From Tateyamaria omphalii (GTDB lineage: Bacteria; Pseudomonadota; Alphaproteobacteria; Rhodobacterales; Rhodobacteraceae): DNA of 64,000 nucleotides. Where the stretch lies: assembly GCF_014651375.1 (NCBI RefSeq), contig NZ_BMWT01000002.1:687477-751476 (forward strand), in the 5' to 3' direction. A program made the position numbers and the translations under genes. Shown in pieces: positions 8,184 through 16,530 of the stretch; the first letter of the stretch is position 1, and each line of letters starts with the position of its first letter. The notes below the pieces were generated by a model that made no database searches, was not told the DNA's origin, and saw only the letters and a list, made by a program, of their open reading frames with translations.

Positions 8184-8300
8184 CTAACAACTGATAACGG
8201 CTCTGTGACACACGCGCTCGTGGGTGGTAACTTACCATCAGGCCGACCTATGTAAGGCTCACGACCGTACTGTAACCGATATCCGAAAGGGACGTTGAAG

Positions 8301-8609
8301 ATGTCGAAGACCATGAAATCCGTTGCGATTGTTGGCGCAGTTGCCGCTGCAATGACCGCACACTCCACAACCACTGCATCCGCTGCGGGCAAAGAGAAAT
8401 GCTATGGCATTTCGTTGGCTGGTGAAAACGACTGCGCCGCAGGCGCTGGCACCACCTGCGCCGGCACGTCGACTGTAGACTATCAGGGCAACGCCTGGAC
8501 ACTTGTTGACGCAGGCACCTGCGCCGAGATCGAACTGCCCGCACTGGCGGACGGCACGCCGCGTCAGGGTTCGCTGGAAGAGCTCGACCGCGACCTGCCC
8601 TCTGCATAA
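8301..8609 (+). CDS. bufA1: bufferin-type precursor (DUF2282, BufA1 family)
   Basis: 102 residues. Residues 1-29 form a Sec signal peptide ([20 protein letters not shown], cleavage after ASA). The mature part carries four Cys in the DUF2282 pattern: [31 protein letters not shown], and [14 protein letters not shown]2282 proteins with an adjacent MNIO enzyme are now known as bufferins, RiPPs whose Cys are modified to bind copper in the periplasm. The ATG at 8301 has AAAGGGA seven bases upstream; an in-frame TTG at 8295 is less likely. First gene of the four-gene unit to 10878. Modification of this particular peptide is inferred from its neighbours. Confidence 0.88.
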   Translation: MSKTMKSVAIVGAVAAAMTAHSTTTASAAGKEKCYGISLAGENDCAAGAGTTCAGTSTVDYQGNAWTLVDAGTCAEIELPALADGTPRQGSLEELDRDLPSA

Positions 8610-8686
8610 GGCGACGTCACACGCCTGCGCCGGACCCCACGCGGGCCCGGCGCACTATTTCCCAAAGACGCCCCGGAGGGCAAGAC

Positions 8687-9547
8687 ATGCTCGATGCGAC
8701 ATTGACACCGCCTCGCCTGCCGTCAGCCCCCGGCGTTGGGTACAAAGCCCAGCATTTCACCGAATTGCGGGCCGATCCCGGTCCGGTCAAATGGCTGGAA
8801 ATTCACGCAGAAAACTACATGGGCGACGGTGGTCGACCACACGCGCAATTGGGCGCGCTGCGTGATGATTTTGCCATTTCTGTGCATGGCGTCGGTCTGT
8901 CGATCGGTGGCGAAGGTCGCCTTGATCCGGATCACCTTGCCCGTTTGCAGCACCTTGTTGGTTGGCTGGAACCCGCCAGCTTTTCCGAGCATCTGGCCTG
9001 GTCCACCCATGGCGCCGAGTTTCTGGATGACCTGCTGCCCCTGCCCTATACCGACGCGACCCTGACCCGCGTTGCGGATCACATAGACGAGGTGCAAGAG
9101 GCGCTCGGTCGTCGGATGCTGCTTGAGAACCCATCAAGCTACCTGGCTTTTGCCGAAAGCACGTGGTCCGAGACGGATTTCCTGGCCGAATTGGTGCGCC
9201 GCACAGGCTGCGGCCTATTGCTGGACGTGAACAACGTGTTCATCTCGGCCACCAATCTTGGCTACACGCCGCAATCCTATCTGGATGCCTATCCCCTGTC
9301 CGCCGTCGGTGAAATCCATATTGGCGGCCATGACGAGGATGAGGATGACCATGGCGCGCCGCTGCTGATCGACAGCCACGGGCGCGAAGCGGCCGAGCCC
9401 GTCTGGGCCTTGCTGGATCATGCGCTGGCGGGCACCGGTCCTGCCCCCGTTCTGGTCGAATGGGACAACGATGTTCCAGACTGGCCCACCCTGCGTGCCG
9501 AAGCTGATCGCGCTGCGGCCGCGCTGGCCACGATCAACGCCGGATAG
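8687..9547 (+). CDS. bufB: MNIO family (DUF692) bufferin maturase
   Basis: 286 residues, a TIM-barrel multinuclear non-heme iron oxidase. Conserved blocks are visible in order: [78 protein letters not shown] and PVLVEWDND, which supply the His, Glu and Asp iron ligands. By family knowledge it converts precursor Cys residues to heterocycles such as thiooxazole. It stands 77 bases after the precursor and 4 bases before the DUF2063 partner. A ribosome site (GGAGGGCAAG) precedes the ATG. Confidence 0.92.
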   Translation: MLDATLTPPRLPSAPGVGYKAQHFTELRADPGPVKWLEIHAENYMGDGGRPHAQLGALRDDFAISVHGVGLSIGGEGRLDPDHLARLQHLVGWLEPASFSEHLAWSTHGAEFLDDLLPLPYTDATLTRVADHIDEVQEALGRRMLLENPSSYLAFAESTWSETDFLAELVRRTGCGLLLDVNNVFISATNLGYTPQSYLDAYPLSAVGEIHIGGHDEDEDDHGAPLLIDSHGREAAEPVWALLDHALAGTGPAPVLVEWDNDVPDWPTLRAEADRAAAALATINAG

Positions 9548-9551
9548 CGCC

Positions 9552-10310
9552 ATGGCAGCCTCGCAATCCGACTTTCGCGCGGCCCTTCTTGACCCCGACC
9601 GCCCCGTTCCGGACGGCCTGACGGACGGAGACGGAAACCCCACGACCCGCCGATTTTCTGTCTACCGCAACAATGTGACGGTCGCCCTGATCGACGCGAT
9701 GCGCACAGGCTTTCCAGTTTTGGCGAAACTGTTGGGCGATCAGAATTTTGATCAGTTGGCCCGGCTTTTTGCGCGCGCCCATCCGCCTGCATCCCCGCTG
9801 ATGATGCACTATGGAGAGGCGCTGCCTGCCTTTCTCGACGGGTTCGAGCCGCTGGCCCATATCGGCTATCTTTCGGATGTCGCACAACTGGAATTGGCGG
9901 TGCGCCAATCCTATCACGCGGCAGACAGCACACCGCTGGATGCGGCCCGGCTTGGCGCAGTTGCCCCCGATGTGTTGATGCGCACCCGCCTTCGGCTGGC
10001 CCCTGCCGTGCAATTCTTGTCGTCCCGCTGGCCGATCGTGGATATCTGGCGGTACAACATGGAAAACGGCGCGCAGAAGCCGCGTGGGATTGCGCAATCT
10101 GTCTTGATCACCCGCACGGAATTCGACCCCGAGCGCCATGCTATCTCGGACGCACAATTTGCATGGCTCAGTGCCATTCTTGCTGATGCCACATTGGAAG
10201 AGGCCGGAGATGCGGCCACGGAGATGGACCCCGAGTTTGACCTTGGCCCGTTGCTGACACTTCTGATCCAGCACAACGCCCTTACTGACATGATCACCCC
10301 AAAGGAATGA
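9552..10310 (+). CDS. bufC: HvfC/BufC family (DUF2063) MNIO partner protein
   Basis: 252 residues. The N-terminal DUF2063 helical domain is clear: SQSDFRAALLDPDRPVP, RRFSVYRNNVTVALIDAMRTGFPVLAKLLG, FARAHPPASPLMMHYGEALPAFL and YLSDVAQLELAVRQSYHA. By analogy with other MNIO systems it works as the precursor-recognition partner of the DUF692 enzyme. I start at the ATG at 9552, just after the bufB stop, because the DUF2063 fold begins there; the frame extends upstream within bufB without a ribosome site. The C-terminal half is poorly conserved in the family. Confidence 0.88.
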   Translation: MAASQSDFRAALLDPDRPVPDGLTDGDGNPTTRRFSVYRNNVTVALIDAMRTGFPVLAKLLGDQNFDQLARLFARAHPPASPLMMHYGEALPAFLDGFEPLAHIGYLSDVAQLELAVRQSYHAADSTPLDAARLGAVAPDVLMRTRLRLAPAVQFLSSRWPIVDIWRYNMENGAQKPRGIAQSVLITRTEFDPERHAISDAQFAWLSAILADATLEEAGDAATEMDPEFDLGPLLTLLIQHNALTDMITPKE

Positions 10311-10314
10311 CCCA

Positions 10315-10878
10315 ATGACCGCCCTTTCCCGTGTGCACACCGCAATCTTTGGCCCAATTGAACGCGCTGACTGGTTGCTGCCGACCCTTGCCCGTTTTCT
10401 GTTTGCCGCAGTGCTGGCGGTCTATTTCTGGGTGTCCGGCATGACAAAGCTGGGTGACGGGATCTTTGGCGTGTTCCAACCGTCGTTGGGGGCCTATGCA
10501 CAGATCTTTCCCAAGGTGATGGAGAATGTGGGCTATGACGTTACCCAGCTAAGCCTGTATCACTGGGCGGTTGTCACCGCCGGGACTGTGGCCGAGTTCA
10601 TCCTGCCCTTGTTGATCATCATTGGTCTGTTCACGCGCCTCGCTTCGCTGGGCATGATCGGCTTCATTGTGGTGCAGTCGCTGACCGACTTGAACGGGCA
10701 TGACAAATGGGGTGATGGGCTTGTTTTGGGCGCGTGGTTCGACGCGCCGTCCAACAGCCTGATCATGGACCAGCGTTCGTTGTGGGTGTTCCTGCTGCTG
10801 GTGCTGGTGGCCAAAGGGGCCGGGCCGCTGTCTTTTGACCGTGCCCTTGCCCCGAAACCTGCGTCTGACGCCGCTTAG
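10315..10878 (+). CDS. DoxX family membrane protein of bufferin operon
   Basis: 187 residues with four predicted membrane segments (about 25-45, 75-100, 105-125, 145-165). The DoxX signature is recognisable: RFLFAAVLAVYFWVSGMTKL, AEFILPLLIIIGLFTRLASLGMIGFIVVQ and DQRSLWVFLLLVLVAKGAGPLSFDRAL. DoxX proteins accompany MNIO operons (HvfD type), probably in the redox or membrane step, though the role is not settled. It starts 4 bases after bufC and overlaps the convergent ArsC-like gene by 4 bases. Confidence 0.88.
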   Translation: MTALSRVHTAIFGPIERADWLLPTLARFLFAAVLAVYFWVSGMTKLGDGIFGVFQPSLGAYAQIFPKVMENVGYDVTQLSLYHWAVVTAGTVAEFILPLLIIIGLFTRLASLGMIGFIVVQSLTDLNGHDKWGDGLVLGAWFDAPSNSLIMDQRSLWVFLLLVLVAKGAGPLSFDRALAPKPASDAA

Positions 10879-11192
10879 GTCACGCCAAGCGCGGTCTGCA
10901 CGTCCTTGGTCCAACCAAGATGCAGGCTGTCGCCATCCGCAACCAGCGGCCGTTTCATCAGTGTGGGGTGCACTGCAAGCAAATCCTGCGGTGCGCCTTG
11001 CCGCTCAGCATCGGAGAGGCCGCGCCACGTGGTGGACCTTGTATTCACCAGTTTGACGCCAAATGTCGCAAGGGCCGCGGCCATCACATCCGCGGGTACA
11101 CCATCGGCCCGAACGTCCACAAAACGCGCCTCTGGCAACGCCTTGATTGCCTTGCGACAGGTGTCGCATGTTTTCAATCCGTATATTTCCAT
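10875..11192 (-). CDS. ArsC/Spx family protein
   Basis: 105 residues with the thioredoxin-like ArsC fold. The N-terminal YGLKTCDTCRKAIKAL gives a CxxC motif at about residues 9-12, typical of the Yffb/ArsC-like group rather than the single-Cys arsenate reductase. RPLVADGDSLHLGWTKDVQ is the usual C-terminal block. The ATG at 11192 follows GAGGTGG and begins the fold; an upstream in-frame start adds 12 unlikely residues. A thiol-dependent reductase or regulatory role is possible; arsenate as substrate is not supported by neighbours. Confidence 0.8.
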   Translation of the reverse strand: MEIYGLKTCDTCRKAIKALPEARFVDVRADGVPADVMAAALATFGVKLVNTRSTTWRGLSDAERQGAPQDLLAVHPTLMKRPLVADGDSLHLGWTKDVQTALGVT

Positions 11193-11381
11193 ATCCACCT
11201 CTGCCGTTTGCGTTGAATTAAGCGGCAACCCGCGCGGATTACACCCCCCAACCTTGAATTTCGCGCCATAAGTGCAATCTCATTAAGTGGCGGCAGCGTC
11301 TGGATATTGCTGGCGTCATGACGGCCCCTGGCACGACGTTCCGCGTCGGGGGAGACTGCAAGGTAAAGGAGGCACGGGAAC

Positions 11382-11588
11382 ATGCCAACTGGCACCGTGA
11401 AGTGGTTCAACACCACTAAAGGCTACGGATTTATTGCTCCGGATGAGGGCGGCAAAGACGTTTTTGTACATATTTCAGCCGTCGAACGGTCCGGGCTTAC
11501 CGGGCTGGCCGACAATCAAAAAGTCAGTTTCGAACTGCTGGAAGGCAGGGATGGGCGCCAGATGGCTGGCGAACTGAAACTGCTCTGA
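11382..11588 (+). CDS. cold-shock domain protein (CspA family)
   Basis: 68 residues. RNP1 (KGYGFIAPDE) and RNP2 (DVFVHISAVE) are both present after the usual MPTGTVKWFNTTKGYGF start, so this is a single-domain nucleic-acid chaperone. The Shine-Dalgarno AAAGGAGG lies 12-19 bases before the ATG. The 189-base gap upstream probably holds the promoter and a 5' leader; no cold box was recognised. It is monocistronic, ending in an inverted repeat at 11608. Confidence 0.96.
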   Translation: MPTGTVKWFNTTKGYGFIAPDEGGKDVFVHISAVERSGLTGLADNQKVSFELLEGRDGRQMAGELKLL

Positions 11589-11607
11589 CCCCCTGAGACA
11601 CGCGATA

Positions 11608-11638
11608 AAGCGGCGCACGACCTTATCCTGCGCCGCTT
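11608..11638. terminator. inverted repeat between convergent genes
   Basis: AAGCGGCGC (11608-11616) pairs with GCGCCGCTT (11630-11638), a 9-base stem with a 13-base loop between the cold-shock gene and the convergent small secreted-protein gene. There is no clear T run, so bidirectional termination is only probable. Confidence 0.5.
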
Positions 11639-11657
11639 GCATTGGTGAGCGTGGTGA

Positions 11658-11945
11658 TCAGTTGAACGAGCAGCCCTTGGCGCCGACCGGGCAGCTGCTG
11701 TGGCGCGCGCGATGCCGTTTCTTGGCCGCTGCGTGAGCCAGTGCCTGTTGATAGCTGATGCCTTGGTTGGGACGACCACAGCAGATGGTGCCATCGATTG
11801 TCACGGGTTGCAGCCCGGTCGGGCAGTAATTGTGCTTGCTGTGAAAGGCGTAGATCTTGGGACCCGCCTGATCCTGCGCCAAGGCCGCCCCAGCCCCGAG
11901 AAGCGCAAAGGCCGCAGCGGCCGTCATCACTTTGGTGAATGGCAT
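11658..11945 (-). CDS. small secreted Cys-containing protein
   Basis: 95 residues. A signal peptide covers residues 1-24 (MPFTKVMTAAAAFALLGAGA, cleavage after ALA). The mature part has Cys at NYCPTG, TICCGRP, SSCPVG and KGCSF and a basic middle (HAAAKKRHRARHS), suggesting disulfides or metal binding in the periplasm. The ATG at 11945 has GAGGGAAG just upstream; a start four codons earlier is less likely. No family is recognised and the neighbours do not point to a function. Confidence 0.65.
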   Translation of the reverse strand: MPFTKVMTAAAAFALLGAGAALAQDQAGPKIYAFHSKHNYCPTGLQPVTIDGTICCGRPNQGISYQQALAHAAAKKRHRARHSSCPVGAKGCSFN

Positions 11946-12114
11946 ATCTTCCCTCATTCCTTCAACACACCACGAAATCTATGCAAACGATGCCGTTTGG
12001 CTGGTCACAAGTCCAGTTTTTTTGGCGGATCACACCACCGCACGCATGATTTACTCGGAATTTGCCGGTTTGTGGCTAGGCTGGAAACAGTCACCACAAC
12101 CCACGGGTATACCG

Positions 12115-12354
12115 ATGACCGAATTGATGCGCCTGCTGTCCCTCTACTACGCGTGCGAAGTGTCGGCGGAAACACAGTTCCCGTCGCCCAGCGAGTGGGC
12201 GCGCTGCATGGGGCATTACCACGCAGTGAAGGCGCATTTCGCGGGTGATTTGACGGGTCCACAGGCGCAGATCGAAGGGTACCGGGCGTGGAAAATGTGG
12301 GAAGAGGACAACGGCGCGCTGGTGGCCCAATTGCGCGATCGCGCAGCGCCCTAG
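12115..12354 (+). CDS. hypothetical protein
   Basis: 79 residues if started at the ATG at 12115 (MTELMRLLSLYYACEVSAET); the frame is open back to about 11932 and the ATG at 12045 (MIYSEFAGLWLGW) is a possible longer start. The protein is rich in Trp and Tyr and looks soluble (SEWARCMGHYHAVKAHF; YRAWKMWEEDNGALV). No domain recognised. It ends with a 4-base overlap against the convergent gene at 12351. Moderate support only. Confidence 0.45.
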   Translation: MTELMRLLSLYYACEVSAETQFPSPSEWARCMGHYHAVKAHFAGDLTGPQAQIEGYRAWKMWEEDNGALVAQLRDRAAP

Positions 12355-12626
12355 GCCGGGTTTTTCACCTCGGACCAATGTTCGCCCATGGCCACGATGC
12401 ACGACGTGCCGCTGGCATAACGGACCACCATGGTCCAGTCGCCACGGCTGTCCGTCCACACCTCCATCATCTCTTCGGGGCTACGCATGCCAGTTGCGGT
12501 GCGCGTGGTGCCGAATTGCTGTTTCAGCCTGGCTTGCATCTGGTCGGTTGGGGCGCAGATCACCTCGGCAATCGGGCTGGCGGCGAGGGGTGCGCCGAGC
12601 AGAAGACGAGGGATGATTTTCCACAT
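12351..12626 (-). CDS. small exported hypothetical protein
   Basis: 91 residues with a hydrophobic N-terminus (MWKIIPRLLLGAPLAASPIA) that reads as a signal peptide. The mature part contains MEVWTDSRGDWTMVVRYASGTSCIVAMGEHW, a short beta-rich stretch resembling small periplasmic proteins common in Rhodobacteraceae. Two Cys residues could pair. Function unknown. Confidence 0.6.
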   Translation of the reverse strand: MWKIIPRLLLGAPLAASPIAEVICAPTDQMQARLKQQFGTTRTATGMRSPEEMMEVWTDSRGDWTMVVRYASGTSCIVAMGEHWSEVKNPA

Positions 12627-12690
12627 ATCCCAAAGATAGCAGCTTTCAGGCCATGTGACAGTTTTATGACGTGCTGTGGATAAACCGCTT

Positions 12691-13011
12691 TCAGCCGCGC
12701 GTGCAATCGAGACAGCGTGGAATGGTCGGATCCGCCATCAGGCGCTTTGCTTCGACGGGCTCACCACAATCGGTGCAATAGCCATATTCATAGTCATCGA
12801 GCCGTTTGAGGGCGGCAAGGATGCGCTGGCGTTCGGCATTGCGCATCCGGGCTTGGGCCTGCGCCATGGCCTGGTTCTGGAGCGCATCCATGCGGGAGAG
12901 ACGCCCGACGGCCTGCTGGTCGAGTTCCACGGTGGCCTGGGCGTGTACGCCTGCGGCGTCCTCGGCATCGAGGGTTTCGAGGCGGGCGTGGAGTTGGGTG
13001 CGCGGGTCCAT
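12691..13011 (-). CDS. DksA/TraR-type C4 zinc finger protein
   Basis: 106 residues. The C-terminus carries a C4 zinc finger, YCTDCGEPVEAKRL followed by PRCLDCTRG, and the N-terminal two thirds are helical (LHARLETLDAEDAAGVHAQA...MDALQNQAMAQAQARMRNAERQRILAALKRLDDYEYG), matching the DksA/TraR family. The usual coiled-coil-tip acidic pair of canonical DksA is not evident, so a secondary DksA-like role on RNA polymerase is more likely than stringent-response DksA itself. I start at the ATG at 13011; the ribosome site is weak. Confidence 0.8.
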   Translation of the reverse strand: MDPRTQLHARLETLDAEDAAGVHAQATVELDQQAVGRLSRMDALQNQAMAQAQARMRNAERQRILAALKRLDDYEYGYCTDCGEPVEAKRLMADPTIPRCLDCTRG

Positions 13012-13463
13012 GGGGGAGCGTAGGCTTTGGAAGGTCCATGGCGCAAGGCCATCCCCCGTGGTGTGATATGCAGCGCATTTTGTGGAAGGTGCGAACGAGC
13101 GGCGCCCCGGGGCGCATTTCAATTGAGCGCTGAGCCGTGACAGCGCCGGACCGCGGGTTGGCGCGGCGACGGTGCTGCGGCGCGGTTTATGGTTGTCGTG
13201 TGAGTGAGTTTGGTGGGGCGGTGCGCTGGTGGGGATGTAGCGCCGGCCCGGGGGGCGGTCCGGCGCTGGCACGGCGGCCTTTGGCCTTGATTCCGTGCTT
13301 GGGGCGTTGATGGCGTCACAACATGATGCGGTACGACACGCTGTGTGCACCCTCCCTAGATGCGGCAGCTTGACGCAGCGTGAGGTATGTGTTACTCTTA
13401 CTCAAAGCAGGGAGGAGGAAAATTTAGCGAGGAACAAAGCGTGAAAGGCGTTTTGTTCTCTCT
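13012..13463. other. non-coding gap with GC-rich inverted repeat
   Basis: Open frames here have no ribosome sites and no recognisable protein character. An inverted repeat AGCGCCGG (13239-13246) / CCGGCGCT (13260-13267) is present. Composition shifts from GC-rich to AT-rich near 13380, at the edge of the next gene, which may mark a transfer boundary. Confidence 0.4.
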
Positions 13464-14525
13464 TTGGACTCGAAAGGTTCATTGTTGAAGTCTGCATCTG
13501 CAAATACAGTAAGCAAAACTGACACCGTAACACTCCGGGACAAACCGTCTCCCAACATGATAGCTTCGTTTAAGGATCATGTCAGGAAAACTGGGCAACC
13601 CGAGACATATAGCCTGATTACCACCAAACAAGCCTTTGACTTAGACAACGCAGAGATCCTTGCTGAATTTCAAGTTGATCGGAAAAAGCGCGAAGACCTG
13701 CGGGCCGTTCCTTGCCCGATTTGTTCACCAACCTCCCCAAAGTATTTGGCCGGATACCTAGTTTGGTTCCCTCAGGAAAGGGTTATTCGTGCTATTGGCC
13801 GTGAGTGCGGCAAGCGAATAAATGAAAAATGGGATAGAGAGCAATACGCTTTCAAGAAACGACAGCAACAGGAAGCTCGAGAGGAGTACTTAGAAGCCAA
13901 TCTTCATTTACTTCCAAACCTGCTGTTGGACTATTCCGCTGAATTAGCGCGTGCTGATGCACAAGAAACAGTTTGGCTCGCGATGCGCCGCGAAAATCCG
14001 GCGATAGCTCAGTACCTACGTTCGGGAATGCGTTCAGGTTACTTGTCGGTATCGGAAAGGTTAAATTCACGTTCCGGAATAGCGATGACGACCAGTGCGG
14101 GTGCGTCGAAATTTCGCGAAGTTCGCATCGGTTTTTGCGTTGGTCAGAGCTTCGTCGCATCCAAGAACGAACTAGCAAAAAAGCTTAAACAGCAATTGGA
14201 GATGCTTAGTCTCTTTGATTTTGGGAATGAACCAAACCGCTGTTTTCTGGCAATTTGCGATATGACAACGGCAGAAATGGAAAAAGCTGAGCGCGCGATT
14301 AAGCGGTCCAAAGTTGTGCTCGATCAGGCAAGAAGCAGACTCGATGACTTCGAAAGCTTTTTTTCTTCCCAAAACATTGATCTGATCAATCAATGGGCTG
14401 GGCATCCGAGTTCCGAGCTAAACTTTCAATTGGAGATCGCCAATAACGGGAACCGCTTTAAGGTTCGGAGTCATGAGTTTGGATATACAGAGATCGACTT
14501 GACAACAATCTCACTCACCCAATAA
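13464..14525 (+). CDS. unrecognised AT-richer ORF, possible acquired gene
   Basis: 353 residues with no recognised domain. Residues about 80-120 carry [16 protein letters not shown], then [12 protein letters not shown], a Cys pattern (CPxC...C) that could be a zinc site. The middle is highly charged and helical ([57 protein letters not shown]), suggesting a coiled coil. Only TTG starts (13464, 13482, 13485) or an internal ATG at 13557 are available; AAAGG at 13473 favours 13482/13485. Codons are visibly AT-richer than neighbours. Its end overlaps convergent thyX by 11 bases. Function unknown. Confidence 0.65.
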   Translation: MDSKGSLLKSASANTVSKTDTVTLRDKPSPNMIASFKDHVRKTGQPETYSLITTKQAFDLDNAEILAEFQVDRKKREDLRAVPCPICSPTSPKYLAGYLVWFPQERVIRAIGRECGKRINEKWDREQYAFKKRQQQEAREEYLEANLHLLPNLLLDYSAELARADAQETVWLAMRRENPAIAQYLRSGMRSGYLSVSERLNSRSGIAMTTSAGASKFREVRIGFCVGQSFVASKNELAKKLKQQLEMLSLFDFGNEPNRCFLAICDMTTAEMEKAERAIKRSKVVLDQARSRLDDFESFFSSQNIDLINQWAGHPSSELNFQLEIANNGNRFKVRSHEFGYTEIDLTTISLTQ

Positions 14526-15420
14526 CCCCTATAAACTCCCGCCATTCCCCCTTGGACATGCCGGAATTCTCCTGCGTGACCTCTTCACCTTTCAACATTC
14601 TCTGAATACACGCAAGAGCTGTGGCGCTTAGCGTCGCACCACCCATACGGTAATCCTCGAACGCCTTATACGCCGCAGGCACCCAATCCTTGACCATTTC
14701 GCAGATCGCATCCGCATAAACGCGGATTTCGTATTGCGCGTGCGCATCCGCCCGCAGCCGCAGGAAATGGAACAGATTGTGCAGGTCCACTTTCCAATAC
14801 CATTGGGTATAGATGTTCGCGGGCAGGTTCATGCGGGCGAGTTCGCGGGCGAGGCCGGATTGACCGTCCTGACTGATCATCGCCTCGTAATTGTCATAGG
14901 CGCGGGTGCTGTCGGCCTTGAGGATTTCGAGGACGCGGGCGGCTTCTTCGCCCTGCAGCATCTCTCCCCTGCCTTGGTTGTTGACGACCGATTGGGCGGC
15001 GAGCGCGTCGGGCTCGGGGATGTAAAATTCGCGGTCGAGGATCGAGTAGCGGGCCGAGTATTCGTTCACGTTGGCGGTGCGGTGGCGGATCCACTGGCGT
15101 GCAACGAAGACGGGCAGTTTGACGTGCAGCTTGATCTCGCACATCTCGAAGGGCGTCGAGTGCCAGTGGCGCATGAGGTAGCGGATCAGCCCTTCGTCGT
15201 TCTGGACGGATTTGGTGCCCTTGCCGTAGCTGACGCGCGCGGCCTGGCAGATGGCGCTGTCGTCGCCCATGTAGTCGATGACGCGGACAAAGCCATGGTC
15301 GAGCACGGGTTGGGCTTTGTAGAGATGCGCCTCCATCCCCGGGACGGTGGCACGGAGCGTGGGCTGCGTGTGGCTGCGCAGCTCTTCGATTTCGGCAAGC
15401 TGTTCGGGGCTGAGCGGCAT
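14515..15420 (-). CDS. thyX: flavin-dependent thymidylate synthase
   Basis: 301 residues. The ThyX signature RHRxxNxNEYSxRYS is present at about residues 112-126 ([15 protein letters not shown]). Other conserved blocks are [51 protein letters not shown] (dUMP and FAD contacts) and [13 protein letters not shown]. It methylates dUMP to dTMP with methylenetetrahydrofolate and FADH2. Length fits the alphaproteobacterial form. It appears to be monocistronic. Confidence 0.97.
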   Translation of the reverse strand: MPLSPEQLAEIEELRSHTQPTLRATVPGMEAHLYKAQPVLDHGFVRVIDYMGDDSAICQAARVSYGKGTKSVQNDEGLIRYLMRHWHSTPFEMCEIKLHVKLPVFVARQWIRHRTANVNEYSARYSILDREFYIPEPDALAAQSVVNNQGRGEMLQGEEAARVLEILKADSTRAYDNYEAMISQDGQSGLARELARMNLPANIYTQWYWKVDLHNLFHFLRLRADAHAQYEIRVYADAICEMVKDWVPAAYKAFEDYRMGGATLSATALACIQRMLKGEEVTQENSGMSKGEWREFIGVIG

Positions 15421-15627
15421 GGGGCGCGTCCTTTATCCACAGAATCTATCAGGACTACACCTTATATTGTGGATTGGCCGATGAGAACCGCTAGATCGGG
15501 GTCGTTTTTTGGCAACGGTTCACGGGCGGCGCGAATCAGTACGGTCACGAAAGCGTTGACTTTTGGGGGGTTACGGCGCTTTCTTACCACAAAAGAGGCA
15601 GGACATAGACCGCAAAGGTTTTCAGGC

Positions 15628-16530
15628 ATGAAACGGATAGTAGCAGTGTGCACACTGACCGCTCTGGTCGCGGCGTGTGGCAATGGACCCCGTAGCGACG
15701 AACCGGATTCGGGAGGCGACCCGGCCCCGGAAGACAACACGCCGGATCCAAACACCGGCACGCGGTCGGTGTTTTTTGGCGACGGCACCAGCAGCAGTAA
15801 CTTGACCGTCAACAATGTCGTGTTTGATCCAGCGTCGGACACGTTGGTCATCAACAACATTCCCTTTGATGACCCAGACAACCAATATGTCCGGATCACA
15901 ACGGAGAATTTCGTTGGCAGCGGCTTTGACGCTTATCAGAGTGACCCTGCCCCGGGCACTGGTGAACAACAGTATTTCGCGATTTTCCGCAGGTCAGATA
16001 CAGGCAACTCGCAGGTCACCGCGGCCACGTCGGCCGAATTCATAGGCTTCGGATTTGGTGGCGCGGGCGCTCAACGTTTGGGCGCGGATCCGACACTGCC
16101 CTTGAACGGTATCCTCACTTACAATGGCGAATATGGTGCCGTGCGCACGGTATTGAATGGTGTCGGGAATGGGGACCGCGTGGAATACGTAACCGGTGAT
16201 GCGCAGTTGACCGCAGACTTTGGCGACTTTGACGAAGTGGGGGCTGTCGAGGGCCGCGTTACGAACCGAGTTCTTTATGATGATACCGGCGCTCAGATTG
16301 CCACTCTTTCGGATTCGATCAGCTTGGCGAACGGTGAAATCGACTTTGACAACGGTCTTATCCTGTCTACCGACGCGGTTTTGCTAGATGCCACAGGTAC
16401 AATCGCTGGAAACGGCAACTGGGAAGGCGTATTCGCTGGCCCCAATGGCGAAGAGATCGCAGGTATTGTCGTATTGGAGACGACGGACAATACCACACGT
16501 GAGATCGGCGGCATCGTCGCGAACCGGTGA
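15628..16530 (+). CDS. TbpB-like barrel lipoprotein, probable Slam substrate
   Basis: 300 residues. A lipoprotein signal ends in the lipobox LVAAC (Cys at about 18), followed by an acidic, Gly/Pro-rich linker (PDSGGDPAPEDNTPDPNTG), as in surface-exposed lipoproteins. The C-terminal half has the small beta-barrel features of TbpB/HpuA-type proteins: GILTYNGEYGAVRT, QLTADFGDFDEVGAVEGRVTNRVL and a closing GNWEGVFAGPNGEEIAGIVVLE. The ATG at 15628 has AAAGG upstream; a long open frame further upstream overlaps thyX and is spurious. It overlaps the following Slam gene by 4 bases, supporting co-export. Confidence 0.8.
   Translation: MKRIVAVCTLTALVAACGNGPRSDEPDSGGDPAPEDNTPDPNTGTRSVFFGDGTSSSNLTVNNVVFDPASDTLVINNIPFDDPDNQYVRITTENFVGSGFDAYQSDPAPGTGEQQYFAIFRRSDTGNSQVTAATSAEFIGFGFGGAGAQRLGADPTLPLNGILTYNGEYGAVRTVLNGVGNGDRVEYVTGDAQLTADFGDFDEVGAVEGRVTNRVLYDDTGAQIATLSDSISLANGEIDFDNGLILSTDAVLLDATGTIAGNGNWEGVFAGPNGEEIAGIVVLETTDNTTREIGGIVANR

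Noticed and set aside
14734-15627. Long plus-strand frame upstream of the barrel lipoprotein
   Set aside because: It is antisense to thyX, has no ribosome site, and the lipoprotein signal and lipobox start cleanly at 15628.
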